In this document: positions 53,261 through 62,334 of the stretch, piece by piece | How the letters are laid out: every line of letters begins with the position of its first letter | How positions within the stretch are numbered: the first letter of the stretch is position 1 | Assembly (NCBI GenBank): GCA_050247075.1 | Contig: JBFWUW010000038.1 | Span: 1-64,000 of the forward strand | From: JBFWUW01 sp050247075 | Lineage (GTDB): Bacteria; Planctomycetota; Planctomycetia; Pirellulales; JBFWUW01 | Direction of reading: 5' to 3' | Length of the DNA: 64,000 nucleotides | Position numbers and translations under genes: made by a program | The notes under the pieces: generated by a model | What the model was told of the DNA's origin: nothing | Seen by the model: the letters and a program-made list of their open reading frames with translations, nothing else | Database searches by the model: none

Positions 53261-54067
53261 TCAGGGAGCTCTGCTTGTCGGACTCGGGACACTATCCTCG
53301 TATTCATCATCGTCATCCCCTGAGCCGGACCAGTTCGTAGAGTCCGATCCCGTAAAGTAATGACGCTTTCGGGGTTTTTCCGGCCAGTGATAGACATTTA
53401 CGACAGGCTTGTTTCGCAGAAAAAGCTCAATCGTAAACAAGGCGTCTTTGAGACGTGGTTCGTGAGCACAGCGTGGCTGGGCTTCGATCTGGCCAATTTG
53501 TTCTCCGTCGCTCTCGTTGTCGGGTGGTGGGCACGGACGGTGGAAACGAAAGTCGCCTCCAGCCAACACCTCTGCCCAATTACCTTCTGGAAACCGATGC
53601 CGACCCACATGCCGAAGAATGCCGGATTCCATGAGGTAGTGAACAACCTGTTCTTTCATTGCATAAAGCCGTTGCTTTTCATCTGAATGGTTCGATGCCT
53701 CAGTATGTCGCCCCTTTTTGAATGAGCGTGTGGCCCCATCACGCATCCGCTTTGCTCGCCGATTTATCACCCACAATGCCGCCAGGATCTTGATTTCTAC
53801 CGGCTCGATCTCATTTACTTCGCGTTTTGGCTCAATCTGGTCATCGCGGAACACGTCGTAGTATCCGGGAGTCCGGCTGTACCTGAACGAGTGCGGTTGC
53901 TCGCCTTTCCTGATCCGAAATCCGAGCCGCGACCATTCCGTCTTGGACTTGGCGACCTTCGGCTCCTTCACGAAGACAGAGCCCTTCACTACGATCTGGT
54001 GCCCGCCATACTCGTAACTCTTGATTTGGTGGTAGCCAGCTTGGCGGGCCGCTTTCTTGGTCTTCAT
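53261..54067 (-). CDS. hypothetical accessory protein with acidic tail
   Basis: 268 residues from ATG 54067 (AGGA about 10 nt upstream); an ATG at 54130 is in frame but has no ribosome-binding site. The chosen start puts a shared upstream element 86 nt away, near the 91-92 nt seen for two other accessory genes. The N-terminal half is basic (KTKKAARQAGYHQIKSYEYG, WSRLGFRIRKGEQPHSF), with a helical middle (EPVEIKILAALWVINRRAKR). The C-terminus ends in GSGDDDDEYEDSVPSP. No signal or membrane segment and no known family. It may be DNA-associated given the basic character, but this is a guess. Confidence 0.65.
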   Translation of the reverse strand: MKTKKAARQAGYHQIKSYEYGGHQIVVKGSVFVKEPKVAKSKTEWSRLGFRIRKGEQPHSFRYSRTPGYYDVFRDDQIEPKREVNEIEPVEIKILAALWVINRRAKRMRDGATRSFKKGRHTEASNHSDEKQRLYAMKEQVVHYLMESGILRHVGRHRFPEGNWAEVLAGGDFRFHRPCPPPDNESDGEQIGQIEAQPRCAHEPRLKDALFTIELFLRNKPVVNVYHWPEKPRKRHYFTGSDSTNWSGSGDDDDEYEDSVPSPTSRAP

Positions 54068-54151
54068 GTGGAATAGATCCTTTCTCACGGTGATGTTGGT
54101 CCCATTCCGGCGAGCGATGAACCTCGTCATCGTGTCGTTGGGGGCCTACCA

Positions 54152-54387
54152 TCAAAGCGAGAGCGACGACTTCGAGGGATCAGAAATCCCTGGGGCTTTT
54201 CAAAAAGCTGGGGAAATGCCAGAGATTGCACACCGCATTCGTGCGGCATTGCGGAGAATGGGTAGAGGCATCGGCCCGAGATTCGAGCGATTTGAACTCG
54301 CAGGTTGCAGCCAACCAGCCAGTGCAGATGGTTTGCGAAACGCACCGCGTCGCCAGCAGGAATCGCTTGGTCAAAAGCTCATTTGAC
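54152..54387. repeat. accessory-region shared element A
   Basis: Contains module 1 (CAAAGCGAGAGCGACGACTT then GAGGGATCAGAAATCCC), module 2 (CCGCATTCGTGCGGCATTGC at about 54233) and module 3 (GAACTCGCAGGTTGCAGCCA ... GGTCAAAAGCTCATTTGAC). Module 1 recurs at B (60633-60747), C (61736-61897) and, inverted, D (62118-62192). Modules 2 and 3 recur at E (63536-63700). It lies upstream of the gene at 53261 and points away from it. Confidence 0.85.
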
Positions 54388-54549
54388 TTTGAGGTAGCCT
54401 CAGACTCGGCACCGCTCAGAATCTTGTTGAATTAAGCCGGACATTCTGCTCGAATTCGGCTTGTCAACTCGAAACCAGATCGTGAAAGCTCCCACCCGCC
54501 CGCCGCCGTACCACTTTCGCAATTGCCGACTGACACAGAAGGAACAACC

Positions 54550-55854
54550 ATGATTCGACGACAAGCTATCGAACAGCAAGTTCCTAACCGGCGTCAGTTC
54601 CTCCGAGCATTTTCCGGCTCGCTGGCCGGATTGACGTTGTGCGACATTCTGCGATTGCGTGCCCAGGCGGCCGAATCACACGACACCTCTGTCATTTTCA
54701 TTACTTTGGGAGGTGGCCCTGCTCAGCACGAGACCTACGATCCCAAGCCCGATGCGCCTTTGGAGTTCCGTGGCAGTTTCCGTCCGATTGCCACCAGCGT
54801 GCCCGGCTTTCAGTTCTGTGAGTTACTCCCCCAGCAGGCCAAAATGGCTGACCGTCTGGCGGTCATCCGATCGGTCCATCACGAGCAAGCCAGCCATATC
54901 GCGGAACATATCGTCGAAACGGGCTACGATCTGAAAGTTGGCAGCAATCCACGAACGGGTGATATGCCTAGCATTGGTGCAGTTGTCTCGCGAGTGCGAG
55001 GCATCGGCCGCTCGGGGATTCCGTCCTACGTCTCGCTTCCTCAACATCACGGCTATGCTGGCTCGCACTGGCTGGGCGTCCAGCACCATCATTTTGCAAT
55101 CAACGAAGACCCCAACAGCGAGAACTTCAGCGTCGGCAATCTTAAACTGCTGGAGACTCTGAGTGCTGATCGGTTGAACGACCGGCGAACACTGCACAGA
55201 GAATTTGAAGCCGCACGACGGACGGTGGATGTTCTCCGTCGAGCGGATGCGCTGGATGCTTTCTCCGATCAGGCATTCAGTTTGATTACCAGCGACCAAG
55301 CCAGGCAGGCATTTGATGTCTCGTCGGAAGACGCCAAGGTCCGCGACCGGTACGGCCGAAATATACTGGGGCAGCGAATGTTGTTGGCGAGGCGATTGGT
55401 CGAAGCGGGCGTGCCGTTCGCCACCGTCCGCATGTTTGACTGGGATGACCACCAGGATCTGGTGAAAAACATCTCGGTCCGTGCCCCGATGTACGACACG
55501 GCCATTTCCGCTCTGATCGACGATCTGCACGATCGTGGCCTAACGCGGAAAGTGCTGGTCGTGGCAATGGGGGAATTTGGCCGCACGCCGCGAGTGAATT
55601 TGATGGGTGGCCGCGACCACTGGCCCGCAGTGAATAGCGTGGTCCTAGCTGGAGGCAGTTACCGGATGGGGCAGGTGATCGGAGCGACGGATGAACACGC
55701 GGGGGCCGTCACTGCCGCCCCTTATCGTCCGCAGAACGTGATTGGCATGGTCTATCGTCATTTAGGCATCGACCCTGGAATGGCATTCCCTGACTTCACC
55801 GGTCGGCCGCGTTATGTGCTGGAAGAACGCGAGAGCATTACCGAACTGCTGTAA
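54550..55854 (+). CDS. DUF1501 domain protein, Tat leader, orphan
   Basis: A 434-residue DUF1501 protein. Leader PNRRQFLRAFSGSLAGLTL (R14-R15), then SVIFITLGGGPAQHETYDPK, LLPQQAKMADRLAVIRSVHH, LARRLVEAGVPFATV, AMGEFGRTP and GRDHWPAVNSVVLAGGS. GGAACAACC stands before ATG 54550, which is preferred to the ATG at 54523. No DUF1549/1553 partner is beside it; a DUF1559 gene is convergent downstream. It is the only DUF1501 in the accessory part and its sequence blocks are as intact as the others. Confidence 0.9.
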   Translation: MIRRQAIEQQVPNRRQFLRAFSGSLAGLTLCDILRLRAQAAESHDTSVIFITLGGGPAQHETYDPKPDAPLEFRGSFRPIATSVPGFQFCELLPQQAKMADRLAVIRSVHHEQASHIAEHIVETGYDLKVGSNPRTGDMPSIGAVVSRVRGIGRSGIPSYVSLPQHHGYAGSHWLGVQHHHFAINEDPNSENFSVGNLKLLETLSADRLNDRRTLHREFEAARRTVDVLRRADALDAFSDQAFSLITSDQARQAFDVSSEDAKVRDRYGRNILGQRMLLARRLVEAGVPFATVRMFDWDDHQDLVKNISVRAPMYDTAISALIDDLHDRGLTRKVLVVAMGEFGRTPRVNLMGGRDHWPAVNSVVLAGGSYRMGQVIGATDEHAGAVTAAPYRPQNVIGMVYRHLGIDPGMAFPDFTGRPRYVLEERESITELL

Positions 55855-55972
55855 GCCAAGTGGCAGGCTGCAATTGGACTAAGGTCTGCTGCCGTGACGA
55901 GTGTCAGTCACGGACAGGCTAGTGGGATCCGTCGCCAACTGGCATTTTCCATCGCCCGCCGCACCGCTTCGG

Positions 55973-57091
55973 TTAATACGAAGAGAAGTCAATGTCCTCT
56001 CGACCGTTGGCGGTGATGCTTGCGCGAATGACCGTTTCACTCTCCTCTTTCCTGACGTAACGTACCGAACCGTCGAAGAGCACAGCCAAGAATCCGTCGC
56101 CAAACATTCCTCCTAGTGCAGGTATTGGCCTGTCGGGAGAATACGAAATGTCCTCGGGCTTGGTCCACGGCACAGCGGTTCCCCCTTCCACAACGCAGAA
56201 GGTGCGTGAAAGACCGTCTGTAATCTGTGCAAAACCAAAACCCTGTTGGGCTCGCTGAATCATGTACTCTGGCGGAGGGGGATTGTCTTCGCCAGGTTCC
56301 ACTACAAAGAAAGGGGCTTCAAACTGACCATACGGATTCATTGCCTGCACGTCCAATTGTTTCGACAGGTCAAGTTTCTGCACGAACACTTGGAAGTAGG
56401 TTAGGGAGCCTTCCAGCGAGCCGTTTACGGGTGCGTACACAGCGGGCATTTTCGCCAGCAGTGTCTTGTTATGAAGGCTATCCCAGGGCTCATCGAGGTG
56501 AAATTGTTCGTATAGCTGCTGCTGCTCCAGAAAAGGCAGCAGATGCACTCGCCAGCTAAGTAAAGGACGACCGTTTTTGGCATAGCTGGCAGCAGGAGGA
56601 AACTTCTGATCCCGCTCCAGGTGCAAGTGCATGGCATCGCCGATCTGTTTTAGGTTGCCCATAACCACGGCGATTTGAGCCTGCCTACGGACAAGCTGGA
56701 CAGGGAACCAGAGCATGGCCGCAAGTACCAGCCCCACTAGAAACACGGCCGAACCATGAACTAACAGCCCCTTCCCGAACGGCAGTCCAAGGAACTTGGG
56801 AATGATGACCATATGCACGCCGAAAGCGATCAAAACGAAAGCTGGCCAAAGAACGTAACCGGGAACCTGTATTTTCAGCACTGCCATGAGTGTGATCGGG
56901 AGACACACGACGGTGGCTGCAAGATAGGCCGTCAGGTACGCGAGGTAACACTTCGGAAATGTGGCAGTGGAAATCTTAGCCAGGCGTGATGTAAGGAGGA
57001 GGCAGGCTCCGCCGATTAACGGCACGATGGCGATCGCACCAACGACAAATAGGACCAGCGGCAGATAGTGTTCCCACGACGCCATAGACAT
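55973..57091 (-). CDS. DUF1559 domain protein with N-terminal membrane helices
   Basis: A 372-residue protein. Four hydrophobic helices (about 8-30, 45-67, 76-96, 106-128) precede the DUF1559 domain: NLKQIGDAMHLHLERDQKFP, GRPLLSWRVHLLPFLEQQQL, LDEPWDSLHNKTLLAKMPAV, ITDGLSRTFCVVEGG and MFGDGFLAVLFDGSVRYV. DUF1559 proteins usually begin with a pilin-like single helix; the four-helix head here is different. The domain is a planctomycete-expanded, probably envelope-exposed unit with no known activity. It is convergent with the DUF1501 gene. Confidence 0.88.
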   Translation of the reverse strand: MSMASWEHYLPLVLFVVGAIAIVPLIGGACLLLTSRLAKISTATFPKCYLAYLTAYLAATVVCLPITLMAVLKIQVPGYVLWPAFVLIAFGVHMVIIPKFLGLPFGKGLLVHGSAVFLVGLVLAAMLWFPVQLVRRQAQIAVVMGNLKQIGDAMHLHLERDQKFPPAASYAKNGRPLLSWRVHLLPFLEQQQLYEQFHLDEPWDSLHNKTLLAKMPAVYAPVNGSLEGSLTYFQVFVQKLDLSKQLDVQAMNPYGQFEAPFFVVEPGEDNPPPPEYMIQRAQQGFGFAQITDGLSRTFCVVEGGTAVPWTKPEDISYSPDRPIPALGGMFGDGFLAVLFDGSVRYVRKEESETVIRASITANGREDIDFSSY

Positions 57092-57356
57092 TTCCTCTGA
57101 CTGAGTTTGGAGGGTACCTGGTTCCTCCGATTACGAACAAACTGTGCAAATCGAACGGTCTTACCGCGAACGATTCCTTCATTTACAGGTACACTCGTCG
57201 GCTCACCCTAGAAAGTGCCAACGTATCGAGGCAGTTCGCTCAGTGCAACGCTGGCTGACACATGCGCCCAGAATACGCGAGACCGAAGCCCCTCAGCCAT
57301 GCTGGTCCCGCGATCAATTGAAGGCCGAGGATGAACAAGAACCAGCCCAGCGCAAC

Positions 57357-57388
57357 AAAAAGCCGCATGGCCGGTGGACCATGCGGCT
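57357..57388 (-). terminator. hairpin, likely terminator on the minus strand
   Basis: AGCCGCATGG-ccggtgga-CCATGCGGCT is a 10-bp stem. On the minus strand it is followed by TTTTTGTTGCG, a short U-run. It lies downstream of the fragment at 57499-57843. Confidence 0.75.
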
Positions 57389-57498
57389 CTAATCCGGCAT
57401 GAACCGGATGGCTGGCATGACGACCAGATTAACAGCCCGCATTCAACTTGGTCAACGGTTGACTTGCTGGTCGAGTCGGAACGCTCTCACGTCCGATC

Positions 57499-57843
57499 TC
57501 AAACCGTCTTCCATCGAGCGAGCAACAAAGATTTCCAAGCTTTACCGGCTTGGCCTCCGGTGCCGACATCCGAGACTATGCGGTTTTTAGTGCGGAGAAG
57601 GTTGTGCCCTGAACTAGGGCCATACACATGAGCAGTGAGGCAACTTGGTACGAGGTTCGCTTTGGCTGGAGGAACGAATGAGACACGGTAGGTCGCCTGC
57701 CTGATTGTAATTCGGACGACCCCGCCCCGGTCACGCCAGGGGAATGCTACTTCGCTCACTTCGGCTAATGCCGAATCAAAAACTTGGCCGTCGAGGATCG
57801 TAAAGGCGATGCAGTCATCCACCAGTTCAAGGACGCCCGCCAA
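57499..57843 (-). pseudogene. fragment of a small planctomycete protein
   Basis: Residues 1-60 (LELVDDCIAFTILDGQVFDS, LAEVSEVAFPWRDRGGVVRI, YRVSFVPPA) read like a compact beta-rich domain known from short planctomycete proteins with a 'fdspLaeV.f..' pattern. The following 54 residues are unlike it and look out of frame. There is no ATG; only a TTG opens the frame. I take it as a decayed gene. A terminator-like hairpin downstream supports a former transcript. Confidence 0.4.
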
Positions 57844-58178
57844 CTATCGTTGGTCCCTGGAGCCAGCCAAGCAGGCGTGCAAAGAACATCGTCGATCATC
57901 GCCTAAAACCTCCACTTACGCCGGTGATGCGACCGCCGAGACGGAGATTGGCCCGCTCAATAAGGGCAAGAATCATCAAATGTTAAAGTTTGCGGCCTTT
58001 AACGGATAGGCCAAGCGCTCTGAAGTTCCTGTTCTGCTCACGTCGGTTGTGGCGATTTTGATGGTAGCAAGGGGGGCGGATGACCGTTCGCATTCGATTC
58101 GTAGCTCGACGTAGGGGATAACACCGTCGAACTCGCATCGCATCTGACTGACGCTTGGACACGCCAGGAGATTCATGC

Positions 58179-59351
58179 ATGTTCGCCAATGCTCAAAAAT
58201 GGATTGCAGGAATGACATTCAGCGGTGCGGTGGCAATCGGTGGTTTGGCGGTTGTAAACGCTGCACCTCCCTATATTCGGCAGAGCGTTGCTGGAGTTCA
58301 AACTAAGCCGCAACCGACACCAGCACCTCTGATTGTCTCCTCAAACGGTGACGACTCCTTACCGCAAGTCGAACCAATTCAAGAGCGCTTTCCCAATGGC
58401 AAGGTCCGCAAACAACGGTACGTCGTGCTGGACTCTGGTAGGAATTACGTGAATCACGGCCCCTTCGTAGAGTACAGCCAGAGCGGCAGGAAGATCGCTG
58501 CTGGCGACTTCAACATGGGTCGCTATGAAGGGACTTGGGTTCGCTGGTACGAACCAAAGGAAGGCTCGCTGTTTGAAACTCCGACTCATAAGCTGTTTCA
58601 GCAGCCATTCATGTCCGAAGTGCAACTGCACGAGGGCAAATTGAATGGCACCTGGACGGTGTATGACGGGCGGAAGCTGAAAGTCAGTGTTTGGAACTTC
58701 GAGAATGGGAAGCGGAACGGCAAGTCCACTTGGTTTTATCCTGATGGCCGTCGTGCGCGGGAAGTCGATTACATGGACGGGGTAATCAACGGCAAGGCTA
58801 TGGCCTGGACCAACGCCGAACAGGTTACGGAGGATTGGACATACATCCAAGGTCGCAGGTTGGTCAACACCATCCACTGGCATCGACCCGACGTGAAAGC
58901 GGCCGAAGGCAAGACCTTGTACGCCAAGGATAAGACTGAATCGACCTACGATTGGTGGAGCGCCAACATCAGTTACACGACCGACTCCGAAGCAACCGTC
59001 AACGAAAAAGTCGGCGTCTGGACTTGGTGGCATGCGAATGGGCAAAAGTCTTGCGAGGGCGAGTTTGTCGCCGATCTAGCCGAAGGCCATTGGTCATTCT
59101 GGCACCAGAATGGCCTGAAAAAGACTGAAGGCACCTACGAGAATGGCAAGCGAATCGGCACTTGGGCAACATGGCGAGAAGACGGCAGCTTCGTCGGTGA
59201 GAAAACACCAGACGATTCAAAAACTGTGGTCGATGACCAACAAATCCCGTCCGACTCTGCTGAGGTTACGCCACCGAACACCGATGATTACGACGTGGGC
59301 AGTACGGCGAGACTCCGAACTGGCCGCTTACAGTTTCCAAATCGCCGCTAA
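58179..59351 (+). CDS. secreted MORN-like (YwqK/MORN_2 type) repeat protein
   Basis: 390 residues. After a signal or anchor (about 7-28, WIAGMTFSGAVAIGGLAVV) come six or more MORN_2 units: HGPFVEYSQSGRKIAAGDF, YEGTWVRWYEPKEG, LNGTWTVYDGRKLKVSVWNF, RNGKSTWFYPDGRRAREVDY, VGVWTWWHANGQKSCEGEF, EGHWSFWHQNGLKKTEGTY and IGTWATWREDGSF. Proteins of this kind are often annotated as YwqK-like antitoxins, but the export signal and repeat number argue for a plain extracellular beta-hairpin solenoid. AGGAG 8 nt upstream sets ATG 58179. No toxin gene adjoins it. Confidence 0.85.
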   Translation: MFANAQKWIAGMTFSGAVAIGGLAVVNAAPPYIRQSVAGVQTKPQPTPAPLIVSSNGDDSLPQVEPIQERFPNGKVRKQRYVVLDSGRNYVNHGPFVEYSQSGRKIAAGDFNMGRYEGTWVRWYEPKEGSLFETPTHKLFQQPFMSEVQLHEGKLNGTWTVYDGRKLKVSVWNFENGKRNGKSTWFYPDGRRAREVDYMDGVINGKAMAWTNAEQVTEDWTYIQGRRLVNTIHWHRPDVKAAEGKTLYAKDKTESTYDWWSANISYTTDSEATVNEKVGVWTWWHANGQKSCEGEFVADLAEGHWSFWHQNGLKKTEGTYENGKRIGTWATWREDGSFVGEKTPDDSKTVVDDQQIPSDSAEVTPPNTDDYDVGSTARLRTGRLQFPNRR

Positions 59352-59707
59352 TCGAGAAGTGATTCTAGCGGTCGCTAGAATGGAGCACGTCGTACCATCG
59401 CTGAAAATCCGGATGGCGTAGAAATCTGCTGAATAGCGGCCCCTACTGAGAGCTCACTCGTTCAGAGACTTGAGTCGGGTGCCACGCCGCAGGGCCTGTT
59501 TGCCAAGCTTCTCTGCGATTTGATCCGCAACCCGATCAAGACCTCACTGTCGCTCGCGGTCAGCGTCATCAATTAGTTGCTGCTGGGTAGGGCCGGACCC
59601 TGCCAGTTCGCTGACACCGAATGCGAACGGCCTACCGACTCTGCCGAGAGTGGTAGGCCGCCCAAATTTGTTGCGTGATTTTTCAGTGTCTGCCCCGATG
59701 CGGGATC
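59352..59707. other. convergent intergenic region
   Basis: 356 bp between two convergent genes. Apart from the hairpin at 59628-59660 it holds nothing I recognise. Confidence 0.5.
59628..59660. terminator. strong hairpin between convergent genes
   Basis: CGGCCTACC and GGTAGGCCG pair, continued inside by ACTCT/AGAGT around a GCCG loop with one bulged G. There is no long T-run on either side, so it may act as a bidirectional terminator of low U content. Confidence 0.6.
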
Positions 59708-60586
59708 CTAAAAGTTGCAATACACCGACTCGATCGCTCTGTTCTTAGTTGAGCCGCTTCCCGAGTGCTTTGGTTGATCGAAATCGTGCCGATTCCATCC
59801 GCTCAATGCCTTGTCGTACATGGGGCTGGCATAGCTGGATAGCATGACTTTGCCTTTCACCGATCGGACAACCTCCAACAATTTACGATGGTCAGCATTC
59901 GTCATCTCGAAGTTTCCATACGCCTCCTTCGCAACCCGAGTTTTTTTGGGGTACGGCGGGTCAAGGTAGAAAAGCGTTTTCGGGCCATCTTCACTCTTAA
60001 TCACTTGGAGTGCCGGGCGATCCAGCAGCAACACACGTTTCAGGCGTTGATGGACACTCGGCAAACCATCGACTGCCGTCAACCAGGCTGAAACCTGCTC
60101 GTTCATGCCGCGACGGGTGCGGTTGCGTGACAGTGGGGCAAAATCCTGCATAAGTCCCGAGCGACTTTGTCTGACGGCAATGAAAAAATCCCGAGCCCAT
60201 CGAACGCGATTTTCTTGGTTCCCTTCTTCTCGGGCATTTAGGCGAGCCATTGATCGCTTCCATTCTGCTTCGGAGAACGGCGTGGCCTCAATTTGGCGAA
60301 CGAACGCGGCAAATAATTTCGGCAAACGAAGCACCTTCCAAAAGTTCATCAGATCGCCATTCATGTCATTGGCAACTTCACTGACTCCCTCTGGATCCTT
60401 GGCAAACATGACTGAACCGCCGCCAAAAAATGGCTCAACGTAATGACCATGCTTGGGCATCAATTCGATGATCTTTTTTGCAAGGTAAGATTTGCCGCCA
60501 TGCCACTTCAGTGGTGATGCCAGCTTGCTGCTGGGTGCGGCACCATTCTCTGAGTTCGGGGTAGTGGTCTTGGATGATCGCTTCAT
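59708..60586 (-). CDS. DNA adenine methylase, D12 class
   Basis: A 292-residue N6-adenine methyltransferase of the Dam/DpnIIA type. Motifs: KWHGGKSYL (27-35, substituting for the usual KWAGGK), YVEPFFGGGSVMF (SAM pocket), DMNGDLMNFWKVLR, catalytic DPPYP (209-213) and the C-terminal block KNRAIESVYCNF. Target is probably a short adenine site, but it cannot be read from sequence. GGGAG 6 nt upstream selects ATG 60586; the frame opens 31 codons earlier into shared element B. There is no restriction gene beside it, so it is an orphan methylase of the kind carried by phages and islands. Confidence 0.92.
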   Translation of the reverse strand: MKRSSKTTTPNSENGAAPSSKLASPLKWHGGKSYLAKKIIELMPKHGHYVEPFFGGGSVMFAKDPEGVSEVANDMNGDLMNFWKVLRLPKLFAAFVRQIEATPFSEAEWKRSMARLNAREEGNQENRVRWARDFFIAVRQSRSGLMQDFAPLSRNRTRRGMNEQVSAWLTAVDGLPSVHQRLKRVLLLDRPALQVIKSEDGPKTLFYLDPPYPKKTRVAKEAYGNFEMTNADHRKLLEVVRSVKGKVMLSSYASPMYDKALSGWNRHDFDQPKHSGSGSTKNRAIESVYCNF

Positions 60587-60632
60587 GTTTTCTCCCTCAA
60601 TGTGGTTCCAACGACGATCGTTGAGCGACAGT

Positions 60633-60747
60633 CCCCGACACGATGCCGAGTGTTTCTGTCGATCCCGGTCTATTGGCAAAGCGAGAGTGATGACTTCGAG
60701 AGATCAGAAATCGCGAGAATCGCCAGAATCATTCAAAATGCCGAAGG
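60633..60747. repeat. accessory-region shared element B
   Basis: Module 1: CCCCGACACGATGCCGAGTG, then CAAAGCGAGAGTGATGACTT and GAGAGATCAGAAATC, then a weak part of module 2 (AAAATGCCGAAGG). CAAAGCG starts 91 nt upstream of the methylase ATG. The palindrome CGACA-cga-TGCCG lies at 60636-60648. Confidence 0.85.
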
Positions 60748-60841
60748 CCACCAATCCTCATTGCGAGTTGACTCGCAGCCACCTCGGAAGATCTCGTGGT
60801 CACTCCTGACCCTGTTAGTCGATTTTGGGTGGCTACGGGAA

Positions 60842-60874
60842 CAAGGGCACTTGGGTTGCAACCAAGTGCCCTTG
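60842..60874 (-). terminator. perfect hairpin downstream of the 60934 gene
   Basis: CAAGGGCACTTGG-gttgcaa-CCAAGTGCCCTTG is a perfect 13-bp stem 59 bp after the stop of the gene at 60934. There is no T-run, so the terminator call is moderate. Confidence 0.6.
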
Positions 60875-60933
60875 AACCCCTGCAAAAAGAAGTGTGCGTC
60901 GGAAGCCACACCGGGACCATCACCGATTTCAGT

Positions 60934-61689
60934 TTATTCCACTTGGGCCTTCGGTTCTTTGGCGAAGGACTTTTCGATGGCCACCGTGAGATCTTTCTGA
61001 ATGGACTGGATCACCGGAGCCATTCGTCGCAAGGATGCATTCGACCGCCTGATATAATTTGCGATCTTCTTCGACGGCATCTTTGTGTTGCGGAGCGAGA
61101 TTTCCGAAGATCGATAGTTACCTCCGTTCAAGTCCTTCTCATCGACCATTTCATTGAATAGCGACCCTATTGCTGAGGTCGAAGCGAAGAGGAACTTAGC
61201 AAGTTTGTTAGCAAAGTCCTTTTCTTGATAGGCCAATGGATTCCACGGTACAATCCATCGATATGGCTCTACCTTTTTTGAACTCGTCGTCTCAGTATGC
61301 TTTAGATCTAATGCTAGATCCTCCACAACGTGACAGAGATGACAACGAACGCTGTCTAATAAAGCAATCTTGGAAACACCTGTTTTATTGAATGGCAATA
61401 AACCTTTATTTGTATGTACGTAACTGTTACAAGTCTGCACCGCCATCATCTGATGACCGGGAGAGATCTCCACTGAAATGTACTGCCACCGACTATTCAG
61501 ATACCAATGCAGGATCTTCGGGTCGTCATGTTGCCCCGACCGCACAATGCCCTCCCCACAATCTTCAAACCGATCCATCAACTCGAAGATGTGAGGCAGG
61601 ACAACGGGTATCAGCCCAGCGGGCCGATCTTTCGTAGCCTTGTCAATCAACTGGCTCATAGTGCAGTCACGATACAAAACATTTCTCAC
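60934..61689 (-). CDS. hypothetical accessory protein
   Basis: 251 residues from GTG 61689, with AAGGAG 7 nt upstream; ATG 61659 is the only rival. It is soluble with no signal. Distinct parts: SRWQYISVEISPGHQMMAV, a Cys/His stretch LLDSVRCHLCHVVEDLALDL (CHLCH looks like a haem motif, but with no export signal it is probably coincidental or metal-binding), WIVPWNPLAYQEKDFANKLA, and a basic C-terminus. No family is recognised. It has shared element C upstream, like the methylase with element B. Confidence 0.7.
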   Translation of the reverse strand: MRNVLYRDCTMSQLIDKATKDRPAGLIPVVLPHIFELMDRFEDCGEGIVRSGQHDDPKILHWYLNSRWQYISVEISPGHQMMAVQTCNSYVHTNKGLLPFNKTGVSKIALLDSVRCHLCHVVEDLALDLKHTETTSSKKVEPYRWIVPWNPLAYQEKDFANKLAKFLFASTSAIGSLFNEMVDEKDLNGGNYRSSEISLRNTKMPSKKIANYIRRSNASLRRMAPVIQSIQKDLTVAIEKSFAKEPKAQVE

Positions 61690-61735
61690 GGCATTTCTCC
61701 TTCATTTGAGATGCGGCCTCCGGGTGCGGATCAAG

Positions 61736-61897
61736 CCCCGGCACGCTGCCGAGTGTTCTTGTCCGTCCGGACCCTACTTTCAAAGCGGGAGTGACGACTT
61801 CGAGGGATCACGGATCCCGAAAATTGCCAAATTTCTTCGGAAATGCCGAAGATTGCCCACGCCGCACGGTGCGGCATTGCGGAAAATGGGCAAGGCC
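61736..61897. repeat. accessory-region shared element C
   Basis: Module 1: CCCCGGCACGCTGCCGAGTG, then CAAAGCGGGAGTGACGACTT and GAGGGATCACGGATCCC. Module 2: GCCGCACGGTGCGGCATTGC with ATTGCCC...GGGCAA around it. CAAAGCG starts 92 nt upstream of the GTG start of the 60934 gene. The palindrome CGGCA-cgc-TGCCG lies at 61739-61751. Confidence 0.88.
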
Positions 61898-62117
61898 GAG
61901 CTCCGAGGTTCAGGCAACTTCAGTTCGGGCATCTAGCCATTCATTCCGCGACGAATGGCGATGTTAGCCGCCTGGTGGCCTGTATGGCCGGTGGCAATGG
62001 CCTTGGCGAAAGATCTTTGGACAAAGTGGTCCGTTCTTTAGCCCGTGTTACTCGGCAGTTCCCACGCCAGGTCTGCCCATGCGTCGTCACGCACAAAGTG
62101 GATTCGCGGATTTCTTT

Positions 62118-62192
62118 GATCCCCACAGGGATCCGCTCCCGCTTTGACAGTAGAGCCCGGAAGGACGGTAACACTCGACAGCAAGTCGGGGC
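62118..62192. repeat. accessory-region shared element D (inverted)
   Basis: On the plus strand: GATCCCCACAGGGATC, then CTCCCGCTTTGACAGTAG and ACACTCGACAGCAAGTCGGG. It is module 1 of element C read backwards, upstream of the plus-strand gene at 62335 (core 189 nt from its ATG). TTGACA at 62144-62149 is a perfect -35 hexamer. The palindrome is CGAC-agcaa-GTCG. Confidence 0.82.
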
Positions 62193-62334
62193 CTTCCTAG
62201 TGACCAAGTTTGGCCGGTTCAGAATCTCAAATGGCGAGACCCGGAACTCGACCAAGCGGTCGCCATCTGCCGGGTACGGTGCCTCTGCGACGAACCGTCG
62301 TCGGCATCGCGTTCGTGACAAGGAGTGATTGATT

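Larger units (their letters stand above)
57092..58178. other. gene-poor region with a gene remnant
   Basis: Apart from the fragment at 57499-57843 and a terminator-like hairpin at 57361-57388, I see no gene in these 1.1 kb. Several short frames overlap each other on both strands, and none has protein-like composition. Confidence 0.5.
61690..62334. other. divergent intergenic region with two shared elements
   Basis: 645 bp between divergent genes (60934 minus and 62335 plus). Element C serves the left gene and element D, in inverse orientation, the right gene. Short frames across it consist of translated repeat sequence and are not counted as genes. Confidence 0.7.

Noticed and set aside
58179..59351. 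Toxin-antitoxin antitoxin (YwqK)
   Set aside because: The MORN-like repeats match the name, but an export signal is present and no toxin gene adjoins.
61320..61340. Haem c motif CHLCH in the gene at 60934
   Set aside because: The protein has no export signal, so covalent haem attachment is unlikely; probably chance or a metal site.
61843..62328. 161-residue plus-strand protein
   Set aside because: Its first half is element C and its second half element D; no independent protein features.
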